Source: an uncultured Planctomycetaceae bacterium
Lineage (GTDB): Bacteria; Planctomycetota; Planctomycetia; Pirellulales; Pirellulaceae
Reading direction: 5' to 3'
Length of the DNA stretch: 5,046 nt
Assembly (NCBI GenBank): GCA_903921945.1
Contig: CAIXSC010000242.1
Coordinates: 1 to 5,046 of the forward strand
Shown: piece after piece, positions 1-5,046 of the stretch
Numbering within the stretch: position 1 is the stretch's first letter
How the letters are laid out: each line of letters opens with the position of its first letter
The notes under the pieces: generated by a model
The model's input: the letters and a program-made list of their open reading frames with translations, nothing else
The model's database searches: none
Told to the model about the DNA's origin: nothing
Program-made: the position numbers and the translations under genes

Positions 1-12
1 GCGGCTGGATGG

Positions 13-3000
13 CTAGGCCATCGAAGCGGCGGCAGGCTCGTTGTGCCGGCTACGAAACGTTGGCAGGAAGCCGCTGGCGATCACCAGCAAGTGGGCGAGC
101 ATCGTCAAGGAAAGCGCGAGCAACACGCCCTCGGTGAAACCGTAGGCGTGCAGGCCGACACCGAGTTCATTCACGCCGAACCAAGACCAACTGGTGACGA
201 TGTTGCCGCCGACCGACAGCATCGCCAGGCCGCGATCGCCAACCATGCGATCCCACAGAGCGTGCAGCATGATCGCGTTCCAAATGACGATCATCAGCGC
301 GCCGTTCTCTTTCGGATCCCAGCCCCAGAACCGGCCCCACGAGTCGTCGGCCCAAAGTCCGCCCAGCACCGTTCCCCAGAAGCTGAAGAACACCGCGAAG
401 CAGATGACCCCATACATCATCGTGCCGAGCGCTTTGCCCAGCGAAAGCGGCGCGCCCTGGCGTTTGGAAACCACGGCGTCCAGCGCCCCGGGCACGAAGC
501 GGGCGAAGAGATACACGACGCCAAGCAGGCCGGCGACAAAGGTTGCCGAGTAGCCCAAAGTGATGCAGACGACGTGCGTCGACAGCCAGAACTGCGTGTC
601 GAGCACCGCTTGCATGACGGCCATCGTTTCGCCATCCATGGCCAGCTTGTCGGCGATCACCAAGGTGACGAAACCGGCGGAGGACGCGACGATGTTGCCC
701 ACGCCCAGCTTCAGCAATCGCTCAAGCACCACGCCGAAGATCACGCAGCCCCAGCCGATGAACACCGCCGAGCTGTAGAGATTGGTGACCGGCGGGCGTC
801 CCGAAATCGCCACGCGGGCCGCCAACGCGCCGGTGTGGACCACCAGCGTGCAGACGATGATCCAGAAAGCCAGCCGGTTCACGGGTTGATGCCAACCGAC
901 GTTCCACAGCAGCCAAGCAACGGCGGTCAGGGCGAACGCCAGCACATAGGTGTAAGCCGTCCACGAGAACGGAGCCAGCTTGTTGAACCGGGATTCGGCG
1001 CCGACAAGCGACTCGCTGTACAGATCGGGCCGCAGTTTGCGCAGCACACTTTCGTACTTGCCGAGCGCTCCGTTGAACTCGCGTGGAGAGTCGTTGCCGT
1101 AGGCGACCAGACTGTCGGTGAACGCCGCCACCGCCTCGTCCGGCTCTGGACGCTGTCCGAGCGTGCGTTGCATGTAGTCGAAGTTCCAAGCGGTCGAGTA
1201 AGGCTGCCATTCGCCATCTTCGCGTTTGAAAGGAATCGCTCGCGGCGGTTGCATTCTCACAAGTTGACGGTCCGCCTCGGGAATCTGCATCAACCCGCGT
1301 TTGATGCGTTCGAGTTGAGCCCGGGCCCGCTCGGGATTCGCCGTGAACTGCTCTTCGGTCGGCAGTGGCGGCAAGCTCAGCGGAGTGAACGACGCCTTGA
1401 TCAAGGTAAAGGTGCGGATGCGGCCGTCCAATTCGATCAACTTGCGCTCGTAGGTGTCCAAGTCATCCGCTTTCCGGGCTTTCGCCTCGTCAACTCTTTT
1501 GTCGAACTCCTGGATCTTCACCAGGAGCTCGTTCACCGAATAGCGAAAACCTTTACGCCGTTCGAGTCCGAGTAGATTGAGGACGTCCTCGTTTTCGATC
1601 CGGAAGACACGGTAGTCGTTGGCGGCGATCGCCGGCTCGCTCTCATTGGACGACTGGGAAGGCGGCGGCGCCTTTTCCGTAACCGTGTCGATCAGCCAGC
1701 GGATCGCCGGCTGCGACTTGCCGGTCGCGTCGAGGAAGGTTTCCCGATTCGAAATCACGCGAAGCGTGTTGCGGGCCAGGGTATCCAGCGGCTTGACCCG
1801 TCCCTTTTCGAGCACGGGCAGCCGGCCGAAACGGGCCAGATCAAAGCCTTCAGCGGTCGGCTTGACGGGCCGAGCCATGTAGCCAACCGTCAAGAGAAAC
1901 AACGCGGCGATCCCTACCGGCATCGCCCAGCGTTTCCATGCGGGCCGCGTGTCCGAGTCCGGTGACACGAGGACGACCGGCTCGCTGCGAGTCGAAGCCT
2001 TGGGCGCCGCATCGGCGAACGGGTTCACCGCGGCCGTTTGGGTGGCCGCCTTCCGCCCCTGTTTACCGCCTGTCGCCTGGGCCTCGGTGGCTCCTGCCGA
2101 CGCCGGAGCGACCGAAGGACCGCCGGTCACGCGTTTCAAGAAGCGAACCAAGGTGATACCGAAGTGGTAGAGCATGCCGATGACGACGAGCATGCAGGCC
2201 ACGTACGGAATCATCCAACCGGTGTTGGTGACGACCTGCAGATCGGTGACTTCGGCGCCGTCCGCGTCGACACGGTAGCCGCTTTGGTAGAACGTTTCGC
2301 CGGCATACCGCAGCGGTTCGTTCATGCGGATATGAATCGCGTCATCGAAGTCGCGACTGGGGTCGGTAAGCTGGATGTCGGACGAATAGTTTTTCGGGAT
2401 GGTCGTGCCCGGATAGTCGTCTTTCCGGACGTCTTTGAGCGCGATCGAGTAAGGCTTGTAGGTGCGTTTGAACCGCAGCGAAGCCTCGTACGTCTTGCCA
2501 TCGACGACGATCTTTTCCACATGGTTTTGTTCGGTCAACACTTGGGAGAACAGGTACGTGCCGAGGTCTTTTCCGGAAGACTTCTCGATGAACTTCACGT
2601 AGGCCGCCGCCACGTCGACGGCGCCGGAGGAGTCGGCTCCCGTGTTTTGCTTGAGCGAATCGACCACGTACTGGAGACCAACGCCCGCGGTCGCCGTGTT
2701 CGGCTCGCCGGCTGCCGGTTCGCGCAGCGACGACGAGTTCTTCAAGAACTTGACAACTTCGATGTCGAACGGGAGCTGCGATTCGTCGGCCTTCGCCTTG
2801 CCGCTTTGCACGAATCGCGTTGTCTTTCCCTTTTCGGTGAGCGGAATCGCGAACACTTCGTCTTCGGCGCCGTCCGAGGTGGCCACGACGGCGAGTTCCA
2901 GTCCGCGAATATCCTGCACGTAATTGATCGCTTCCCCTTCGCGGATCGTCATTCGCTCTTCGATCGCGAACAGATTCACCATGAGCTGGCCGAACATCAG

Positions 3001-3810
3001 CAGACCGATACCGCCATGCAGGAGCACCACGCCGCCGCGTTTCCCGAAGACGATAATGCAGCCCAACAGCAGCACTCCGCCCGCGAATGACGCTTGCAGC
3101 AATTGCCAGAGGATCCGCATGCCAGCGTCGCCGAGGAATTCGTCCGAGCCAGGCAGGAAGACGACGATAATGTTCGCCAGCACGATCGCCGAGCCGGTCC
3201 ACAGCAACGTCCGCTCGGCGCGGCGCTCGCGGGGAAGCGCCATGAGTCCGTACACGCACGCACCGCCCGCGCCCAACATCGCGATCCGCAGCAGCCACCA
3301 CAGCGTCGACCACTCGAAGGGTGGCTTGCCCTGCAAGCCGCCGCGGCTGTGGCCGCTCACGATCACCGCTGTGGTTAACGCCAAACCGGCGACGATCGCC
3401 GCCAAGCCGATCGCCAGCTTGCGACCACGGGCTTGGGCGGTGAACCGCACCATGTGCGCGGCGACCAGATTGAGCATCATCGCGCAACCGATCAATTTGC
3501 CGCCCACAAAGCGAAAACCGCCGTCCAGTTTCGTCTTGGGGAACCACGCGGGCGGCAACAGGTCTTCAAAGTAGACGACAGCGAACCACGCATCGAAATA
3601 GTCGGCGATCACATCCCACATGTCTTTGCGGGCCTGGGCCAACGTGCCGAACAACACGAGCACGAGCGATAACGCCAGCAACACGACGGTGAGCTTGAGG
3701 GAAGCCAGTACGCGCAACACCGCGCCACCCGCCAGTTCAATCAACGCTAGCGGATGGTTCGCCTTGCCAGCCGAATCAGCCCGCATTTTACCCGCGGTAC
3801 CCGTGGCCAT
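13..3810 (-). CDS. ccsBA: Fused System II cytochrome c synthase CcsBA (ResB/Ccs1 + CcsA/ResC)
   Basis: This 1265-residue membrane protein is predicted to export haem and ligate it to CXXCH of apocytochromes c on the outer face of the membrane. By hydropathy I see about 18 membrane helices. The ResB half (about 30-560) has helices near 39-58, 104-123, 131-151, 168-192, 202-219, 232-255 and 260-282, an extracytoplasmic domain (283-530) and a helix at 532-556. An Ala/Pro-rich cytoplasmic linker (557-627), a helix (629-646) and a second extracytoplasmic domain (647-949) follow. The CcsA half (950-1250) carries the WWD motif at 1153-1168 (WGRFWGWDPKE), H1079 and H1221 (outer haem-ligand candidates) and H1183 (membrane histidine). 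H265, before the ERMTIREGE stretch, fits the ResB membrane histidine. Positive-inside topology puts WWD, H1079 and H1221 outside, as the family requires. The ATG at 3810 is chosen because AAGGAGG lies 8 nt upstream. The lipoprotein gene ends 42 bp upstream, so an operon is likely. The fusion call is secure; the ligand assignments come from family knowledge. Confidence 0.95.
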   Translation of the reverse strand: MATGTAGKMRADSAGKANHPLALIELAGGAVLRVLASLKLTVVLLALSLVLVLFGTLAQARKDMWDVIADYFDAWFAVVYFEDLLPPAWFPKTKLDGGFRFVGGKLIGCAMMLNLVAAHMVRFTAQARGRKLAIGLAAIVAGLALTTAVIVSGHSRGGLQGKPPFEWSTLWWLLRIAMLGAGGACVYGLMALPRERRAERTLLWTGSAIVLANIIVVFLPGSDEFLGDAGMRILWQLLQASFAGGVLLLGCIIVFGKRGGVVLLHGGIGLLMFGQLMVNLFAIEERMTIREGEAINYVQDIRGLELAVVATSDGAEDEVFAIPLTEKGKTTRFVQSGKAKADESQLPFDIEVVKFLKNSSSLREPAAGEPNTATAGVGLQYVVDSLKQNTGADSSGAVDVAAAYVKFIEKSSGKDLGTYLFSQVLTEQNHVEKIVVDGKTYEASLRFKRTYKPYSIALKDVRKDDYPGTTIPKNYSSDIQLTDPSRDFDDAIHIRMNEPLRYAGETFYQSGYRVDADGAEVTDLQVVTNTGWMIPYVACMLVVIGMLYHFGITLVRFLKRVTGGPSVAPASAGATEAQATGGKQGRKAATQTAAVNPFADAAPKASTRSEPVVLVSPDSDTRPAWKRWAMPVGIAALFLLTVGYMARPVKPTAEGFDLARFGRLPVLEKGRVKPLDTLARNTLRVISNRETFLDATGKSQPAIRWLIDTVTEKAPPPSQSSNESEPAIAANDYRVFRIENEDVLNLLGLERRKGFRYSVNELLVKIQEFDKRVDEAKARKADDLDTYERKLIELDGRIRTFTLIKASFTPLSLPPLPTEEQFTANPERARAQLERIKRGLMQIPEADRQLVRMQPPRAIPFKREDGEWQPYSTAWNFDYMQRTLGQRPEPDEAVAAFTDSLVAYGNDSPREFNGALGKYESVLRKLRPDLYSESLVGAESRFNKLAPFSWTAYTYVLAFALTAVAWLLWNVGWHQPVNRLAFWIIVCTLVVHTGALAARVAISGRPPVTNLYSSAVFIGWGCVIFGVVLERLLKLGVGNIVASSAGFVTLVIADKLAMDGETMAVMQAVLDTQFWLSTHVVCITLGYSATFVAGLLGVVYLFARFVPGALDAVVSKRQGAPLSLGKALGTMMYGVICFAVFFSFWGTVLGGLWADDSWGRFWGWDPKENGALMIVIWNAIMLHALWDRMVGDRGLAMLSVGGNIVTSWSWFGVNELGVGLHAYGFTEGVLLALSLTMLAHLLVIASGFLPTFRSRHNEPAAASMA

Positions 3811-3816
3811 AAGCTG

Positions 3817-3825
3817 CTCCTCCTT
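3817..3825 (-). promoter_or_regulatory. Strong Shine-Dalgarno sequence of ccsBA
   Basis: On the minus strand the sequence reads AAGGAGGAG. The AAGGAGG core ends 8 nt before the ATG at 3810. It fixes the start of the CcsBA reading frame at that ATG rather than at the next in-frame methionine (residue 9). It also suggests efficient independent initiation even if the gene is co-transcribed with the lipoprotein gene upstream. Confidence 0.85.
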
Positions 3826-3841
3826 CGAGCGGAAACAAGCG

Positions 3842-3871
3842 AAAAAAGTGGACTACAGCGGTTTGAACCGC
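3842..3871 (-). terminator. Weak hairpin plus T6 at the end of the lipoprotein gene (possible leaky terminator or attenuator)
   Basis: Minus-strand GCGGTTCAAACCGC (3858-3871) is a perfect inverted repeat covering the last codons of the lipoprotein gene. A run of six T (3842-3847) follows after a 10-nt gap that contains the stop codon. Rho-independent terminators normally have the T-run directly after the stem and a longer stem than the 5-6 bp here. At best this is a leaky terminator or attenuator ahead of ccsBA; chance is as likely. Confidence 0.2.
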
Positions 3872-5046
3872 ACCGACTTCATGAACGATTCAAACCGTTC
3901 GCGTTCCCGCGTCACCAACGGCGCGGGACCTTTGAACTTGAAAAACCAAGCGGAATCGCCATGGACGGCGATGGCGCCGAGTATCGACTGGCCCGAGGTC
4001 CCGCTGCCGTCCAGGTTGACGTAGGAACCTTGAGCCGAGCCCAGTTCGAGCGTGGTGACTTGCGTCGCCAGCTCGGCGGGCGTCAGCGGGGCCAATTGCA
4101 CTTGGCCGCGCCACCGATTGACGTTCGACAACAGGTCGTTTGCCGCGGCCGACAGACTGCTCACCGTGATTTCGCCCGCCTGGCCATCCTGCACGATCCG
4201 GTAGGTCAGCTTGGCAAACGGTCCGACGGGCGCGGACTGCCATTCCGGCGGCGCTGCAAAGGTGAAGGGCAAATCGGCGCTAACATTGCCGCCCGCCGTG
4301 CCTCCAGGACTAGCTGCGGAACCGGCGTTGCCGCTGGGCGATGTGTCGTCCGACTCGCCACCCATGCCCGGCGGTCCCATCCCCGCCATTCCACCCATGC
4401 CGCCCATGCCGGCAGGCCGTTGACGCGGTGGCGCCAGCGTTCCAACGAAATCGACCATCGTCAACTTGTTGCCAGTGGCGTCGAGCAATTCACGGGTTTC
4501 CTTGTCCCACGCGCTGGGCGTGAGCGGTCCAAGCCGGAGTTGGGTTCGCCAGCGGTTGACGTTGTCCCGCGTGTACTCGACGACCGATCGTTGGGGAACC
4601 GGCAACCGAGTGATCGTCAGTTCGAACGGTTTTTCCTTGCCGGGGATTTCGATCGTCGCGATCCGCTCGCCGGCCGCGGTAGTCGATTCCTTCCATCCTT
4701 CCGGCAGCTTCCAAGTTGGCTTTCCGCTGGACGTGGCCGGATTGGCTGCTTCCGAGCCGGTTGGTCCAGCAGGAGTTCCAGGCAGTCGAACTGACTTGAG
4801 AAACGCTTCGAACTCGTCTTTTCGAGCCGCCAATTCCTGGCGGTCCCCCGTGACTTTGAAGAACCAGGCATTCGGGCCTTGGATCGAGATGGCCGCGAGC
4901 ATCCGATGAGGTGGTTTAGGAATCCGGTACTTTCGCACCGACTCGGGCTTCGAACAACCGACGAACAAACACGCCAGCATCGTCACGAACCCAGTGAGGA
5001 TGGCACCCTTGAAGTTGGGGCCATTAGAGACGGGGCCAGCAGAGAC
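3853..5046 (-). CDS. Predicted lipoprotein of unknown function with duplicated modules (5' end outside the window)
   Basis: I do not recognise a named function. Counting the GTG at 4986 as residue 1, 377 residues run to a TAG at 3853. Residues LFVGC (C11 at 4954-4956) look like a lipobox, followed by SKPES. Starting at that GTG, or at the ATG at 4980, leaves no positive residue and a very short hydrophobic core. The frame is open for 20 more codons to the edge and adds FKGAILTGF, giving a normal lysine plus hydrophobic signal peptide. The gene is therefore probably 5'-truncated by the window. The mature part has module B (28-67), module A (92-182), a Met/Gly-rich linker (193-210), a second A (241-326) and a second B (334-373). 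It has no cysteine besides the lipidated one and no CXXCH, so it is neither a thioredoxin nor a c-type cytochrome. It is probably anchored at the outer face of a membrane. Its position 42 bp upstream of ccsBA suggests, but does not show, a link to cytochrome c assembly. Confidence 0.85.
   Translation of the reverse strand, partial: VSAGPVSNGPNFKGAILTGFVTMLACLFVGCSKPESVRKYRIPKPPHRMLAAISIQGPNAWFFKVTGDRQELAARKDEFEAFLKSVRLPGTPAGPTGSEAANPATSSGKPTWKLPEGWKESTTAAGERIATIEIPGKEKPFELTITRLPVPQRSVVEYTRDNVNRWRTQLRLGPLTPSAWDKETRELLDATGNKLTMVDFVGTLAPPRQRPAGMGGMGGMAGMGPPGMGGESDDTSPSGNAGSAASPGGTAGGNVSADLPFTFAAPPEWQSAPVGPFAKLTYRIVQDGQAGEITVSSLSAAANDLLSNVNRWRGQVQLAPLTPAELATQVTTLELGSAQGSYVNLDGSGTSGQSILGAIAVHGDSAWFFKFKGPAPLVTRERERFESFMKSVRFKPL
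3868..3987 (-). repeat. Module B, second copy (AWFFK module) at the C-terminus of the lipoprotein
   Basis: Residues 334-373 hold ILGAI, H-G-D-S-AWFFK, a charged segment and FESFMKSVR, ending four residues before the stop. It is the partner of the N-terminal module B and follows the second module A directly. Confidence 0.75.
4009..4266 (-). repeat. Module A, second copy (NVNRWR module) in the lipoprotein
   Basis: Residues 241-326 include FTFAAPPEW, a beta-rich stretch (KLTYRIV, GEITVSSLS), NVNRWR at 288-293 (4108-4125), PLTP, and GSYVNLDGSG. Compared with the first copy the loop before NVNRWR is about four residues shorter. This copy runs straight into the second B module, forming what looks like the complete A-B unit of the family. 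Confidence 0.75.
4357..4410 (-). repeat. Met/Gly-rich low-complexity linker in the lipoprotein
   Basis: Residues 193-210 read as GM-G-G repeats with five methionines, four of them spaced every third residue (194, 197, 200, 203), ending in PPGMGG. It is followed by a Ser/Gly/Ala-rich acidic stretch to about residue 236. It separates the two halves of the protein and is most simply a flexible linker; the MxxM spacing resembles methionine motifs that bind Cu(I) in other families, which is speculative here. Confidence 0.8.
4441..4713 (-). repeat. Module A, first copy (NVNRWR module) in the lipoprotein
   Basis: Residues 92-182 start at WKLPEGW, pass through a beta-rich stretch (RIATIEIPG, FELTITRLP), then reach NVNRWR at 142-147 (4546-4563) and PLTP, and end at TMVDFVG. 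From NVNRWR through PLTP 12 of 16 positions match the second copy. Unlike the second copy, this one is followed by the Met/Gly linker and not by a B module. Confidence 0.75.
4786..4905 (-). repeat. Module B, first copy (AWFFK module) in the lipoprotein
   Basis: Residues 28-67 (numbered from the GTG at 4986) lie directly after the signal peptide and short KPES...IPKPP spacer. They contain LAAI, G-x-x-AWFFK, then a charged stretch and F-x-x-FLKSVR. Against the second copy (residues 334-373) I count 17 identities in 40 aligned positions with no gap, including A-W-F-F-K and K-S-V-R. The similarity is at protein level; it is a diverged duplication, not a recent DNA repeat. Confidence 0.75.
5017..5046 (-). 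repeat. 15-bp tandem repeat at the window edge
   Basis: Two adjacent 15-bp units on the minus strand, GTCTCTGCTGGCCCC and GTCTCTAATGGCCCC, match at 13 of 15 positions. In the lipoprotein frame they encode VSAGP and VSNGP. The array abuts the window edge and may continue. The unit length keeps the reading frame. Whether it is translated depends on where the lipoprotein gene really starts. Confidence 0.75.

Noticed and set aside
9..21. Small inverted repeat (ATGGC-CTA-GCCAT on the minus strand) around the ccsBA stop codon, considered as a terminator
   Set aside because: It has only five base pairs with a three-base loop, and no T-run is visible in the 8 bases left before the window edge.
43..1575. 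A 510-codon open frame on the plus strand, antisense to ccsBA
   Set aside because: Its protein is rich in Arg, His, Gln and Ala with no recognisable motif or membrane segment, as expected for a frame opposite a GC-rich gene. The minus strand here encodes the well-supported CcsA half with WWD and conserved histidines.
1930..2142. Considered whether the low-complexity Ala/Pro linker marks a fused junction of two separate genes or a frameshift
   Set aside because: The frame is continuous with no stop, both halves have complete domains, and single-chain CcsBA is a known natural form; the linker is a normal joint between the halves.
2038..3090. A 350-codon plus-strand open frame opposite the ResB half
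   Set aside because: The composition is again Arg/His/Gln-rich, there is no motif, and it lies entirely opposite a clearly coding membrane and ResB domain.
2342..3547. A 401-codon minus-strand frame overlapping ccsBA in another phase
   Set aside because: It is extremely arginine-rich (many RRR stretches), which is typical of an out-of-phase reading of GC-rich codons, and it lies inside the CcsBA membrane region.
3816..3830. Possible hairpin (GCTC...GAGC on the minus strand) that could hide the ccsBA ribosome binding site
   Set aside because: A four-base-pair stem with a seven-base loop is too weak to claim translational control.
3754..4794. A 346-codon plus-strand open frame opposite the lipoprotein gene
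   Set aside because: It spans the junction of the two real genes and shows no motif; the opposite strand has duplicated modules that are clearly protein-coding.

Overview
The window holds two genes, both on the minus strand and read from right to left, with no other credible coding sequence. By eye the base composition is GC-rich, around 60 percent. The likely source is a planctomycete of the Pirellulales type. I infer this from the style of the lipoprotein family (AWFFK and NVNRWR motifs, Gly/Met-rich linker) and from the very long single-chain CcsBA with an Ala/Pro linker containing NPFAD. This placement rests on recalled family features, not on a database search.

Right part (3853 to the window edge at 5046): the 3' portion of a gene for a predicted lipoprotein of unknown function. 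It has a lipobox cysteine, two copies each of two short domains in the order B-A-linker-A-B, and a Met/Gly-rich linker. The reading frame stays open to the edge, so the true start probably lies outside the window. A 15-bp tandem repeat sits exactly at the edge.

Middle (3811-3852): a 42-bp gap with a strong Shine-Dalgarno sequence for the next gene, and a weak hairpin plus T-run overlapping the end of the lipoprotein gene.

Left part (13-3810): one 1265-residue membrane protein that joins ResB/CcsB (Ccs1) to CcsA/ResC. This is the complete System II cytochrome c synthase, which moves haem across the membrane and attaches it to CXXCH motifs of apocytochromes c. The WWD motif and the expected haem-ligand histidines are all present. 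A large extracytoplasmic domain lies between the two halves, and four additional membrane helices sit inside the ResB half.

The short same-strand gap suggests co-transcription, so the lipoprotein may act near the cytochrome c assembly machinery at the outer face of the membrane, but nothing in its sequence proves this. No thioredoxin-like ResA/CcsX partner, RNA gene, mobile element or CRISPR array is visible. The least explained item is the duplicated-module lipoprotein next to ccsBA.
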